Origin: Cudoniella acicularis
Lineage: Eukaryota; Ascomycota; Leotiomycetes; Helotiales; Helotiaceae
Direction: 5' to 3'
Length of the DNA: 64,000 bases
NCBI GenBank assembly: GCA_013054445.1
Contig: JAAMPI010000027.1
Span: 28,605-92,604, forward strand
A program made the translations under genes and the position numbers. The notes below the pieces were generated by a model that saw nothing but the letters and a program-made list of their open reading frames with translations, did no database searches and was not told where the DNA came from. Position 1 is the stretch's first letter; the number at the start of each line of letters is the position of its first letter. This document shows positions 46,339 through 56,834 of the stretch, in pieces.

Positions 46339-47395
46339 TATACAACATTAATATTTTCGGAATCATTGTACAGAGGAGACATCCTACATACCTGAGAGGG
46401 TCTGGTGTGGATCTGGCTGCTATCGCTGAGGAACTCGACGTTTACGAATCCATGTAGATAGTGGATTCATGTTGGTGTTGGGTGAGGAGATTTGGGCAGA
46501 CCTGGAGGCCAAATTTTTGGACAGGCTTGTCGTGAGGCGATTGGCTGACCGATTTGATTTGCTCGCGTGAGGCGATTAAGTGCCCCGCTTGCGTGCCACG
46601 ATTTCGAACAAGTGTACTGCATGCTCAAACCCAACTAGTCGATTAGGAATTTGGTCAACCGCGACACGAGGAGGTACATTGATGCGACGGGGCATGAGTT
46701 CGTAAGCACAGGTTGAGAAGTGGATTCGCTAGACAGCTAGTCGGAGGAACCATCGGGCGGGGTAGCGTAGTTTTTAAGGTGGCAGGGGAAAATGAGGGGT
46801 TAGATCCAAAACCCCGCTTTTTTTAGGTTGTCATCGATGATTTGCACCAGGGTGACATCGAAACCTTGAGGCTAAATGCGGCTCCAACCACGAAGAAAAG
46901 TAAAGTAATACGGCGCTCGAATCGCGCAGATGTCAAATGAAAACCTGAAACCTGCTGTTGGTAGGGTTAGATTGATTGGAGTAGACAAGGTATGTGATTG
47001 TGCACAAGCGCCTGGTAATTGACGTGGGATATTAACTTCACATTTCTTGCGTCTCGGCTGTCAGCAATTCGACTGATACACAGAGAACGAAGAGTGATGG
47101 AAACACATGTGGCAAGAAGCTCCCCACAGTTGTCAAATAGGACATGTCCTTTCTGTGTACTTCGTAGGTATTTATTAGCTATAGTTAGGGCGATTTCTGA
47201 CACAATTCAGCTTCTAGTATGCGACAGATCGGAATGCCAGAAAAGAGCCGGGTGGAAGGATGCGATTTGATAGAAGGTACACACGGTCATAGCAGGTTAC
47301 TTTTGGGGGTGGAGAAGAATTTCAGGCTTTATCAGGGGCGAGGTTCTCACTGAACTGCGCTCATCTACTAGGAACATATCGGAAATAAACAGAAA
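46339..47395. other. Gene-poor region
   Basis: May hold a first exon of the DUF7924-like pseudogene (46390-46460). Overlapping frames at 46967-47270 on both strands are unsupported. Confidence 0.35.
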
Positions 47396-48070
47396 TCAGT
47401 CCTCATTGCTCCACCAAGTCATCCATCGTTCCGCAATCTCTGAAAATCCCTCCTTCTCCAATTGCCTCTGAACCCGCCTTCTCCAATCCACTCTCGAATC
47501 TTGGTCACCCTCCGGTAGGTCCATCCCGCTTGAAACGCAGAACTTGGTCCTTATCCATTCCCTGGAACAAACCCAGCTGTTTCCCAATCAATGATGCCTA
47601 TTGACCCTTCCGTAGGGTTCACAATTATGTTCCCGGGCCCCAAGTCACAGCGATAGAAGATAAAGGTAGTGCAATCCATTCCTAGATCCTTGCAATTATC
47701 TAGGAGGTTTCTAGGACTGCAGTCACGCCTCAATAAGAGTCTGGCCAGTCAATCTGCTCAGGATGATATAGTATCGACCATCGTATTCTGCATGGTAGTG
47801 AACATCTAGAGTTGCAAAGCTGAGGGGGTGTTTGTTGTGGAGATAGTCTAACGTAACGTGTTCTTGTGTTGCACACGGATCTAGGATTTTGACTCTGCAA
47901 AAGGCGTCGCTGATGCTCCAGACTGCTGACACCCCACCAGCATCATAGACCATTTGGATGTTGCTCGTGGCTGGCAGTGGTCGAGAAGGGGGTAGTGGGT
48001 ATGGGGCATCGGAAATGACGTAAAATGAGCCTGTGCCATCACTCCACCTGGAGCCGGACGAAGGCGAGCA
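47396..48070 (-). pseudogene. Aminoglycoside-phosphotransferase-like (APH/ChoK fold) pseudogene
   Basis: Fungal APH-family kinase-fold remnants. The N-lobe is readable (NIQMVYDAGGVSAVWSI, then FCRVKILDPCATQEHV and YYIILSRLTGQTL). It is then joined directly to RRDCSPRNLLDNCKDLG, so roughly 30-100 residues of the middle are missing. The catalytic loop follows as CDLGPGNIIVN with IGIIDWETAGF (the metal-binding Asp). The base before the loop gives Arg (YRCD) where the family normally has His (HxD). After AGFVP the frame slips by one before REWIRTKF, and the end WMTWWSNED is intact. With a deletion, a slip and a changed catalytic residue it cannot be functional. Confidence 0.75.
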
Positions 48071-48103
48071 TCGTCGAGAGAGGAGGATTCTGTTCCCAAT
48101 GAC

Positions 48104-48484
48104 TCATCCATCGTCGTTGATCTCCTGTATTGATTTGTTAACAGGACAGGCACATGCGTTAAGATACTTGAGCGAGTTGTCAATCTTCTCTGACTGCTCA
48201 GAGGCAATATCAGCAAAAAGATCTCCTATAGTGTTTTGTATGGTTCGGAGCCCGCTTTCGAGTGGAGCAGCTCCATCATCACCAGCACAGCGAAGGTCGA
48301 GCTGTGTTTCTAGGTGTTCCATCTCATCCCCGCGTATGTCTTCCGATATTGCAATCCATCGCGGGTGCAGCATCTCCTCCGCATAGTGCCGACTCGTTTT
48401 GTGTGGTTGTATGGAGGTAGTATCCGTGATCTGCGTTGTTGCCTCGCTGCGACCTTCGCCGTCTTCGTCTTCGTCTTCGGCCAT
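48104..48484 (-). CDS. Hypothetical acidic protein, probably partial
   Basis: 126 residues from the ATG at 48484. The frame stays open upstream to about 48590 with coding-like sequence (DVDYSELWARVRAAKHVSP), beyond which an acceptor-like TAACAG appears, so the true gene probably starts in an earlier exon. It begins with an acidic run (MAEDEDEDGEG), then QPHKTSRHYAEEMLHPRW, and ends with a helical segment (EKIDNSLKYLNACACP). No known domain. It lies just upstream of the APH-like pseudogene on the same strand and may itself be a remnant. Confidence 0.35.
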   Translation of the reverse strand: MAEDEDEDGEGRSEATTQITDTTSIQPHKTSRHYAEEMLHPRWIAISEDIRGDEMEHLETQLDLRCAGDDGAAPLESGLRTIQNTIGDLFADIASEQSEKIDNSLKYLNACACPVNKSIQEINDDG

Positions 48485-50062
48485 CCTCAACTCCTCTCGA
48501 TCCGGTGAAACATGTTTTGCAGCTCGAACTCGTGCCCAGAGCTCACTGTAATCGACGTCGAGGACATCTGAAGCGGTCCAAGGCGTCTGTTATGGAAGCG
48601 AGCTGCCTATTTTGCACTCCATGATTCGTGGCAGCGATGCGTTCATCTGATGGCGTGCGGGAGATGCTCACGATTTGTGTGCAGGCGTGGGGATGGTGAT
48701 GTTGCTTCGCTGTGGGCTCTGGGGTCGGGCGCGGTCTTCGCGGTTCGATTGTGGCAATATTGAATTAAAACACCAGAGCTTTCGAGCAGCTACTAGAGCT
48801 TCAACTAGACGCTAGTTCAATATGATTCGAAAAGGAACGTAAAAACCACCTCCCGGGGCTTGTACTCCAAAGATAGGTCGTCCATGATTCCGTTCAATGG
48901 CTCGCGTGCTGGTGCGATTGTTGTGAATCGTGTGCTTCACGCGCAACAACGTCCCGATAATAAGAAGCCTGCTTCGAACTGCTGCGAAATAGGTTAATGA
49001 TGCGGCGCAAAAGCTGACCTGACGTCCAGTATTTCCGTGTTTTGTGTATTTTCTGAAGATTGCAAATCGGACAAAGCGAGGTACTGGGTTTGTTATGACT
49101 GCCCGGTTGCGCTGCCAACGGTTATCGATAAACTCTGCGCACCAGCACCAACCATATCGTTTGCAATAGAAAGACTTTACTCAAAATAGTCAGGAATGTT
49201 TAATACGGAGCGGTTTTCCTTGCACATACTGTCTTCTTGACTTGCATCCCAGCCGCCTCCAAATGGTCCTGAAAATTCCGCGCAGATGTTGTCTTGGTCA
49301 TTCTTGGTTGAAGCTGGAGCCGTCCCTCTCGAGTTCCTTATTATTTGGAAGGGGGACATCCCTAGCGGGGGCATTCTCATTGGACAAGGACCAAAGCCAC
49401 GCCATAGTGCAAGAGAAATGCGTCTTGAGAGGTTGATGAATTTTTTAGATGGGAGGGTCCTGGTTGGGATCCCTGGGAGCCAAATCAGTCTCCCTGAATA
49501 CGGTCATGTAAAGTTGACAACTTTCAACGGCAGAACCGAACCGTAAAGCAAGCATGATTGGTTATCGAAAGCAAGAGCAGGAACGTGACTGAGCACGGGG
49601 AGTAGAGCCTGAGCAGAGCGGCGACGGTGACTAGTCAGTGATCCCGCCTTGATCGTCTTGCGAGCGGTTGTTCCAATGGAAAAGAAGAGAGAATTAAGTA
49701 TTTGACATATCCAATCCATTTACTCATGCCACAGGAAAATTCCATCAGTCAAACTCGCTGCCACGTTGTTCGTGATATGTTCTGGCTTGCTTCCGGCATC
49801 ACCTGAGAGTTGCACCCGACCTTGTGCATTAGCGCGTCAATTGTGTCACGGGAAGGCACTATAAGTCGTGTACAATTGTCACAATGGATCAGTGAATGTT
49901 ATTGAGGATATTATTCTTCGGTAGTCAAAGCCAGTGAAAATCAGCTCAACCTCCTACGATTTTGGATTTCACTTTGTTTACGTGTTAATGAGCTTCCTGA
50001 GCTTCATAAAACCATTTTGAAGCACACCAACTCCAACCCAGATTTACGACAACAGCTTCTCC
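48485..50062. other. Gene-poor region
   Basis: Apart from the possible upstream exon at about 48485-48590, no gene is supported. A plus-strand frame at 49286-49546 is coding-like in composition but has no start context or family. Confidence 0.35.
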
Positions 50063-50263
50063 ATGCTTTCAAACTCAACCATGCTCAACCAACTTACCTC
50101 TCGAATCGTGTCTTATCAGGCAGCAAATCCCTCAATACACGCCCCTTCAAGCGAGACAACATATGCGGTTATTATCATCGTCTTGGTAGCCGGTGTACTA
50201 TTTGCCGCGGGTATGACAGGATCATCATTCAAAATTGACGAATCCATGGAGAACGATGTTTGA
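50063..50263 (+). CDS. Small single-pass membrane protein
   Basis: 66 residues from the ATG at 50063, with a second ATG six codons later. The N-terminal third is polar (Ser, Asn, Thr), one transmembrane helix covers about residues 34-53 (YAVIIIVLVAGVLFAAGMTG), and a short acidic tail follows (KIDESMENDV). There is no signal peptide. No family is recognised. It is the first of a run of small membrane-protein genes reaching to about 60 kb, which is the main reason to take it seriously. Confidence 0.4.
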   Translation: MLSNSTMLNQLTSRIVSYQAANPSIHAPSSETTYAVIIIVLVAGVLFAAGMTGSSFKIDESMENDV

Positions 50264-51111
50264 TTTGAATAAGACAATCATGCAGACTGGAACAGGCGAA
50301 GCGCATCACAAACAACCACACAAGTCAAAACCCAGGGGAGGCCCCTAAGGCTCATTTCACGTCATGAGCGACATCCGCAAATCAAATGAAGACAATCATC
50401 CTGAATCCTGGTGTAGATGTGAATCGGACCATCACCCAGGACCACGGTTGGACATTTAAAGCCTATGTACGATCTTGAGAATACTCAAAACTTACTCTCA
50501 ACTACTTCGTTGAAGTTAGAAATACTTGCTAAAGAAACTCAATACAACAAAAACCTCCACATATAAACTTGTTCCTGCCGATCTCGACAGCTCTCGTACT
50601 GAAGGCTGCCATTTGCTGAGCCGCTGTAGTAGAAGCGGAAAAGGCGGGACAATAAGGACATTCTTAACTCTTTTGTTGATGTTTGGGGTTGTTTTCATAA
50701 GGGTCTTCGAGGTGGAGTGAAACGCACAATTGGATGTCAGGCGAAAGGGAGGAAGGTTGCAACCAGCGAGAGATGGAGATATTAAAGCGACCCGAGGTAG
50801 AGGACGAAGGAGCCCAGGCCGGAAAGCATGGAAAGGATACATGAGCCCTTCAATTTTGGCTTAGAACACCAAAAATGCAGATCGTTGGCTTTCTTTCCCC
50901 AGTTTGAAGCAAGCGCTTTCATTCCAAAGTGATGTGAATGGTGGCTTATCTCGACCACTTTTTGGATGGCTTCGAGTGATTAACACACAACTTTGCTGCT
51001 ACAGCATATCCCAAGCACTCGATCCCAAGTCAATCTTGCTCCATTCGTCTTCTATTTCTCAGATTATTCTTGGAATTTCCGGTTCCGAAGGATCAAAAGC
51101 TAGGGAACACG
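50264..51111. other. Intergenic, no gene supported
   Basis: Frames on both strands at 50516-50842 and 50904-51212 are unsupported. Confidence 0.4.
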
Positions 51112-51663
51112 ATGAACCACTTTATCAAGACCAGTCTGGCAGCTTCCCGCTTTACAACATCATGCCTCGCACTTCCCAATGCGGATTCTCTTCGGACACC
51201 TTCACACTATAACACATTACCCAACAGACTTCACAGATATGCCGTCCCAGAAATCGTATTTCTAACGTGGACGACTGCTGCGGTAGCCTGCGTCTTGATC
51301 GTTGCAGCATATATCCGCGTCAAGACGCTATTCATAACCGCGACCATTGCGTATATATCACGGTTCTCTGAGGATCTGCTAGTAAACGCAGCTACGATAT
51401 CACGAGACGTGACAACCACCTCCAAACACTCGGAAACCGAGAGGGACTTTGAAAGCACGGCTGGTAGAACCATCCCTTGTAGCTGGGTTTCAACTCCTCT
51501 GCTCCTCGGCATATATGCAATAGCTGGCATTCGGATACAAACTCTCATTCTAGTGTTAGCTTTTGCGACCCTGTTGGGCGTGGCATTGGCTCAAGAATCG
51601 GGCTCATTACCAACAGTCATGTGGACAGAAAGGTGGATTACTATTTTCTTCATCATCATTTAG
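51112..51663 (+). CDS. Hypothetical multi-pass membrane protein
   Basis: 183 residues from the first in-frame ATG (upstream frame begins only with TTG). A weak hydrophobic stretch near the start (FTTSCLALPNA) could be a signal sequence. A transmembrane helix lies at about residues 47-67 (EIVFLTWTTAAVACVLIVAAY), a polar loop rich in Thr, Ser and acids follows (TTTSKHSETERDFEST), then a long hydrophobic region (PLLLGIYAIAGI, LILVLAFATLLGVALA) and a hydrophobic end (WITIFFIII). No family is recognised. Part of the small membrane-protein stretch. No frame damage is visible. Confidence 0.45.
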   Translation: MNHFIKTSLAASRFTTSCLALPNADSLRTPSHYNTLPNRLHRYAVPEIVFLTWTTAAVACVLIVAAYIRVKTLFITATIAYISRFSEDLLVNAATISRDVTTTSKHSETERDFESTAGRTIPCSWVSTPLLLGIYAIAGIRIQTLILVLAFATLLGVALAQESGSLPTVMWTERWITIFFIII

Positions 51664-52391
51664 AGCATTTTATAGACATTCATATGGTTGAGGATAAGGC
51701 AAGCTTTCACTCGCAAGAATACTTCTGCCACACGCGATTAAATTTAAATCACGTCTTGAACTAGTATTACGAAATATGAGATTCGTTCCTTCCATCTTCA
51801 AGCTGCTTATGGCTGTGGTGATGTTCTGAAAATCGGCTCTCTTCTCTACTCTTATACTTACTGAATAAGTTCAATAGATTCATCCCGATAATTTTACAGT
51901 AGTGACAACATCTCTATGCATTCTAGGAAAGGCCACGAGAACGCACTCCAATCATGATGAAGGAAATAAAAAGAAGGGGGGGGGTCACGTGACAATATTT
52001 TCAATCGAAACAGCCCCCTTTCCGAGAATTCCGCGGATCTTCGAGACGAGATCACTAGTTTTCCCCAGCTGAGATCTAGGAGATTTCACTAGCATACTGC
52101 TTTTGTGGATCTTATGCTCCAGAACCCCGCGCGGGGCTTATGCACGTGAATTCGGTTGTCCTTTCCCGGGACCGCAGCACCTTCCCGCAACCGCGGAGAC
52201 CCCGCGTATATTCGGCTTCTGTATTTGGTGGAGCTCTAAAGTCGCGACTTAACTGCTCTTATAGTTTCCATGAGTTCAAAATCATCATTTCCCTCCCTTT
52301 CCCTACAAATTTCTTTTTATGCTGTTTAATACTTACTTTCCTTCACTTTCGCATTTGACTGCTCCGACTTCGTATTCTATATTCTAAAACA
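51664..52391. other. Intergenic with SDR promoter
   Basis: No gene supported. A G-run (GGGGGGGG) at about 51977-51984 and a GC-rich block near 52120-52210 precede the dehydrogenase gene. Confidence 0.4.
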
Positions 52392-53454
52392 ATGACGACT
52401 TTGACAACGCCATATTTCAAAGGCAAAGTCATCGCCATCACAGGAGGAGCCTCAGGAATTGGCCTTGCAACGGCCAAAAAGTTGTCTGCTCTCGGTGCCA
52501 AGGTATCAATAGGAGATCTTTCGCAGGATGCTCTGGATATCGTAGCAAAAGATATCAGAGCTAGTGGGGGAGAAGTCCTTGTCAAATCTATTGATGTGCG
52601 GAAAAGAGACACCGTCGAGGCTTGGATTAAGGAAACTGTGGGGGTATTTGGAAAACTTGATGGTGCCGCAAACTTAGCTGGAGTGATTGGGAAGAACCAT
52701 GGAAACATGTTGGTATGAACAGATTTTGAAGTTTATGTGCTTCCTTTCGAAAACTGGATGCTAATATCAGGATAGATTGCGGATTTTGACGACACTGAGT
52801 GGGATTTTGTGATGGACGTAAACATTAAAGGTGTGTGTGAAATTATGAGGCTTTTGGGTCGACAATACTGACCTTTCTTTCTAGGAGTAATGAACTGTAT
52901 GAGAGCGGAATTCAATGCGATTGAGGATGGCGGATCAATAGTAAATGCTGCCAGCATTTGTGGTCTCATGGGTATGAAAGGTTGTGGAGCATATTGCGCA
53001 AGCAAACATGCCGTTGTTGGTAAGCAACCTACTTCTTGGTCCCATTCGCTCAACTCCGTATTCTAAGTGGTTTGAGGAGGTTTCATTCTCCTGCCGACTC
53101 TCGACTCCCTCCTGCTCGGAAAGGCATAGAGCTAATTTGTTCATAGGTCTGACTCGAGCTGGAGCAAAAGAAGTTGGTGAGAGAAATGTAAGAGTCAACG
53201 CTATTGCGCCGTATGTTACTCTCTCAAACATGAGGAAATTGATGAGAATTATTGACACTCCTAGGGGCGTGACTGAAACACCGATGCTAAACAACTCGAC
53301 CAAAATTTCTGGTGGGGTTGGAATTGGAGGAGCAGTTATTGCGAGAAAGGGGCAGCCTGAGGAGGTTGCCAACTTGATTATTTTTCTGCTCAGCGAAAAT
53401 GCTTCGTTCATCACTGGAGTTATTTATTCCGTTGATGGAGGTTGGCATTGCTAG
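52392..53454 (+). CDS. Short-chain dehydrogenase/reductase (classical SDR)
   Basis: A 254-residue NAD(P)-dependent oxidoreductase. Five exons: 52392-52712, 52777-52831, 52885-53019, 53147-53210, 53265-53454; introns 64, 53, 127 and 54 nt. The phases close exactly. Motifs: cofactor site ITGGASGIGLATA (TGxxxGIG); IGDLS as the acidic residue selecting the cofactor (Asp suggests NAD); AANLAG in place of NNAG; catalytic Ser in IVNAASICG; and Tyr-x3-Lys in GAYCASKHAVV. The end ITGVIYSVDGGWHC is typical. The fourth intron separates AIAP from GVTETPML. The substrate is unknown. Its last 35 nt overlap the coding end of a membrane-protein gene on the other strand. Confidence 0.9.
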
Positions 53455-54073
53455 CTTGTAAATTAGCCAGCAATCCACACACTCGAGCGACGAGGCAACA
53501 AAACTCCGATGTCTGATTGCAGCTGCTTTTCCGACACAAAAGAAATTTCGGGATTCTTCCCCTTTCCAATATATATCGCCCTATATCCGCCTCCAAACTA
53601 TCCATACTAATACCTCGTGTGCGAATTTTCATTTCGGTCCTCCCAATGGTCTCGAGTAAGACGCCGAGGCCACACTTCAACAAATCAGTACTAGGATTTG
53701 AAGGAGAGGTCGAAATAATAAAACAATCTCCAAACAATTGCGCTATTAGGTCTAAGGTACCAATAGGGAAGAGGAAAATAGGATTGTTACTTATTAAAGC
53801 AACCAAAAAAGCCGCCAATGGCAGAATTAAGGCAACTACCCAGAGGTTGTCTGAGTGACCTGTCGTCGAAGGCGTCTCTTGCTGATTAGGAGCTGTGCCA
53901 TTCTCCAGTTCAAGTGTGTTGTTGGAAAGTGCGATGTGCCTGTTTTCTGGGCCGACTGTCCAATGAGAAGAACTTGCGTTTGTCTCCGCAAGTGGGGAAT
54001 TGGGTGAGGAAGGCGCAGCCGTCACTTTGATAGCAATCACCGAGAACTCAGTAGAAACAACGATGACCGCCAT
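53420..54073 (-). CDS. Hypothetical secretory-pathway membrane protein
   Basis: 217 residues, single exon, ATG at 54073. A signal peptide or signal anchor at residues 1-20 (MAVIVVSTEFSVIAIKVTAA) is followed by a Ser/Thr/Asn-rich stretch with several N-glycosylation sequons (NAS, NNT, NGT), then one or two transmembrane helices (LWVVALILPLAAFLVALI and IFLFPIGTLDLIAQLF) and a basic, Cys-containing C-terminal domain (LLCRKSSCNQTSEFCC). The LWVV start of the helix recalls the LGLWVAIP motif of the genes at 54.6 and 55.4 kb, a weak resemblance. The 3' end of its coding region overlaps the SDR gene by 35 nt. No family is recognised. Confidence 0.45.
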   Translation of the reverse strand: MAVIVVSTEFSVIAIKVTAAPSSPNSPLAETNASSSHWTVGPENRHIALSNNTLELENGTAPNQQETPSTTGHSDNLWVVALILPLAAFLVALISNNPIFLFPIGTLDLIAQLFGDCFIISTSPSNPSTDLLKCGLGVLLETIGRTEMKIRTRGISMDSLEADIGRYILERGRIPKFLLCRKSSCNQTSEFCCLVARVCGLLANLQASNANLHQRNK

Positions 54074-54594
54074 AAAAGAGAGTGTTTTGTGTTTGGATAT
54101 GTTTAATTTCGCAGAATTTGAGTGATGCTAGACTGGTGAATCGTCAGCAAGCAGTTTTTCTTGGTCAATAGGCAGTGAAGCTTCGCTCACCGAATCCACT
54201 TTTCAAAATCACCATTTGGTTAAAGTTCGAGTTCAGAACTCTATGTTCAATTATCGAGAGTGAATCGAATATTCTAGAATCAAGGTGGGTGTTGTTCAAA
54301 TGCCAACACATTCTATACTCATGTGACTTTTAAAAGTGGCGTGAGTCGCGTAATATGTAGTGTAACGGTAGCGGTACCATCATTCACTTCAACATGTTGA
54401 GATCAGGAGATTTACTGAGTTCCTATATACTTCGAAGCGAGCCAATTCTAAAATCAATCAACATTAACATCAAGACTGAAGCCAAAAAAAAAACCCTCTA
54501 AAGTCAATACAGCCAACAATCAGAATTCGAAGTCATTGAAACACTTCTCCTAAAACACACCAAAACGAGTCTCCGACATTGCGCAACCGCAAAC
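54074..54594. other. Divergent promoter region
   Basis: Lies between two divergent small membrane-protein genes. CTATATAC near 54423 may be a TATA element for the plus-strand gene. Long A-rich leader before 54595. Confidence 0.4.
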
Positions 54595-54867
54595 ATGAAG
54601 TCGGTATCATTCAGATACCTTTTCATTCTTTTCGCCGCAGCAGCTGTGGCTATGGCACTCGCAATTCCTCAAACTGCAACCTCGGGCTCTGACCTTATCA
54701 CGACAGCCACCTCGCTTCCGACCAACACCACGATGCACTACATGGACAACAACGGAAATACACGTGATATGTTGGGACTTTGGGTTGCGATACCCTTCAT
54801 CGTCATCTTCATGATTGCCGTGGCGATCTACATTTTTTGTTGTTGTGCTTGCTGCGCTATCCTATAG
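54595..54867 (+). CDS. Small type I membrane protein with Cys-rich, CaaX-like tail
   Basis: 90 residues, ATG at 54595. Signal peptide residues 1-23 (FRYLFILFAAAAVAMALA). A short outer segment of about 35 residues is rich in Thr and Ser with a sequon (NTT). The transmembrane helix at residues 60-81 starts with LGLWVAIPF. Five cysteines follow immediately (CCCACC) and the protein ends CAIL. Cysteines at the inner membrane face are usual palmitoylation sites, and C-A-I-L fits a CaaX box of the geranylgeranyl type. Both readings are inference, and prenylation of a protein with a signal peptide would be odd. Clearly related to the next plus-strand gene in its helix. No named family is known to me. 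Confidence 0.6.
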   Translation: MKSVSFRYLFILFAAAAVAMALAIPQTATSGSDLITTATSLPTNTTMHYMDNNGNTRDMLGLWVAIPFIVIFMIAVAIYIFCCCACCAIL

Positions 54868-55368
54868 GTGGAATATCATCACCAACACCACGAAAACAGG
54901 GGCCGGAATGGAATTTGTGGAACCTAATTGCATGTTGAGGAGTAAAAAATGGCAGAAATGGACTGGGCTATGTATTTGGATTGGTATACCCTTCATGAGT
55001 GGCGTTTCGGAGAGGGGCGTTCGGTGGAGCAAATTTGGCATTTACATGTGAAATAATAGTCGACGAATCCGCGAGCATCAATCTCATACAGTAACTAAAA
55101 TCAGAATTGGATTTCTTGAAAAGGACAAAAATAAGTGAGGAATATGCACAATGACGAAGAAAAGCCCATTCGGGATGGATTGCAAGGTACGCATCAACAA
55201 AGTTTGCCTGCATTCAACAAAAGTGGATCTGAGATTTATAAAGTCATGAGCTTTTGAAAATTCGAATTCCTACGAACAATAAACACCTATATATTCAGAC
55301 ACTCGCCGGATCAATTGAGAAACGAGTGCCATTACCAATCACTCAGCTGTTACAATTCGTCCAACGAC
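54868..55368. other. Spacer with promoter of the next small gene
   Basis: No gene. CTATATATTC at about 55288-55297, some 75 nt before the next start codon, is a likely TATA element. Confidence 0.4.
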
Positions 55369-55752
55369 ATGAAGCAAATATTACTTCTGCTACTCACACT
55401 CCTCTCCATCACATCTGGACTTCCAGTACCTCCGGCCCTCAATTTTGCTCCCGGAAACCCCTCACTTATACGTTCAACCTGGGAATTGGAAGCAAGTCTG
55501 GACGCAATAACTATTCGAACTTTGGAAAGCACTGCACAAAGCATAAAAACCAACAAATTCTTGGGCTTGTGGATTGCAATACCGATCATTTTCATTCTCT
55601 TGATCGGTGTTGCAGCATACTCACACCATCGATGGTGTTACGGGGAGGATGATTGCTGTATTGATTGCGGCGGATGTTGCTACGCTTGGTCATGTTTTGA
55701 ATGCGCGGGTCTGATATCTTGTGGAAACTGTTGCCAGAACTGCGCTTGTTGA
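55369..55752 (+). CDS. Small type I membrane protein with 13-cysteine cytosolic tail
   Basis: 127 residues, ATG at 55369 (an upstream in-frame open stretch lacks signal-peptide character). Signal peptide at residues 1-17 (MKQILLLLLTLLSITSG). Outer segment of about 45 residues. Transmembrane helix at residues 64-84 beginning FLGLWIAIPIIF, which matches LGLWVAIPFI in the gene 0.5 kb upstream. The tail of about 40 residues has 13 cysteines, mostly in CC, CxC and CxxC patterns (DDCCIDCGGCC, GNCCQNCAC). Such a tail could be multiply palmitoylated or bind metal; nothing in the sequence decides between them. It is reminiscent in design of CYSTM-type small proteins, but the Cys lie outside the helix. 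Confidence 0.6.
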   Translation: MKQILLLLLTLLSITSGLPVPPALNFAPGNPSLIRSTWELEASLDAITIRTLESTAQSIKTNKFLGLWIAIPIIFILLIGVAAYSHHRWCYGEDDCCIDCGGCCYAWSCFECAGLISCGNCCQNCAC

Positions 55753-56079
55753 AAGGGAAGGGGAAAAGCGGAGTCGATCTAAGCTTCGAAGGAGTAAGAG
55801 AGTTATATGGCAACAAGATGATTAGATCTGGGGAAATGTGACTTGCTTCAAGAGCACAATTTGGGATACAGTACGGGCTTTTGGAAAAGTCACAACGCAA
55901 ACCGACTCTATTTCAGGAGTCCGGCGAACGAGGTACATAAAAATACGTTACTGGTTGCCCTCAAGAAATTTAAGACGCCAAAAGAAGCAAGGAATAAAAA
56001 TGAATGGCAAGACAAGTAATTGACCAAATCATTGCAGACTTCCACTCTCTCCAAACTCGATGCGTGCCTGGAAGCAAGT
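55753..56079. other. Convergent spacer
   Basis: Lies between the end of the Cys-tail gene and the end of the coiled-coil hypothetical. Nothing coding is supported. Confidence 0.4.
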
Positions 56080-56834
56080 CTACTCCTCGGTAAGACAACA
56101 CAAACCAACAAGAAAGCTGAGAGCAAGATTTTCAAGCTGTTTTGCCCACCCCACAGCTTCCTTTTCTGATATGCCTAGGATTGCATTTCTCCAAATTTCG
56201 TCTTCTAGTCTCCTTTTTTCGGCATGGTTCTTCACCCGTGCCAATTCCCTCTGAACTCGCACACGTACGTTTTGTAGTTCAACCTCATCAAGACCGAGCC
56301 CCTCCATTTTCATGTCAGAAATTGCTTTTCTCTTACCCAGCATCATCACTTTGTAGAGATCACCAGGGTGGAAGGTCTTCGACTTTATTTCTCCCCAAAG
56401 CATATGCCTCCAGATTTGAATATGGGTTGAAACTTGCATCCGGGATTTTAATTCGCCCGTCTCTTGCTTGATAATTGCGGATATCCGCTGCTCTTTGGAA
56501 AACGGAGTATCTGGGTCTCTTTGGGGTGCACGACATAAAAGTCCTTGTTCATCAAGCATCTCGTGAGCTGGATCAGAAAATGTGTTAGTGTACAGGTTTT
56601 GAAAGCAGTTCCGAAGCGTATGGGCTCACCCTTCCAGAAAGCGTCTTCCATATGATCTGGCCAACTCGGGCATCGGCAAATCAGATGGTCACATGAAGCC
56701 CAGTGACCAGTGTCTCTAATAGATTCTATTTGTGGGATGTAACCTAAGTGTCGGTTATTCAAAGCTGGATTTGAATATGGGGCTAGGAGAGGATGCTTTT
56801 TGCCGCTGCGGGGTGGTTTGGCGGACGACTCCAT
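56080..56834 (-). CDS. Hypothetical protein with C-terminal charged helix
   Basis: 230 residues, two exons: 56834-56630 and 56567-56080, separated by a 62-nt GT-AG intron (donor GTGAGC, phase 1). The N-terminus is basic and Pro/Ser-rich (SSAKPPRSGKKHPLL). It is followed by a short Cys/His cluster (WASCDHLICRCPSWPDHME) that could bind a metal, then a long Lys/Arg/Glu-rich helical region (RVRVQRELARVKNHAEKRR) suggestive of a coiled coil. A hydrophobic C-terminus (LENLALSFLVGLCC) could anchor or pack. No signal peptide, so intracellular. No family is recognised. Unlike its small neighbours it is not a secretory protein. Confidence 0.6.

Noticed and set aside
49286..49546. 86-residue plus-strand frame
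   Set aside because: Composition is coding-like, but there is no start context, no family and no neighbour support.
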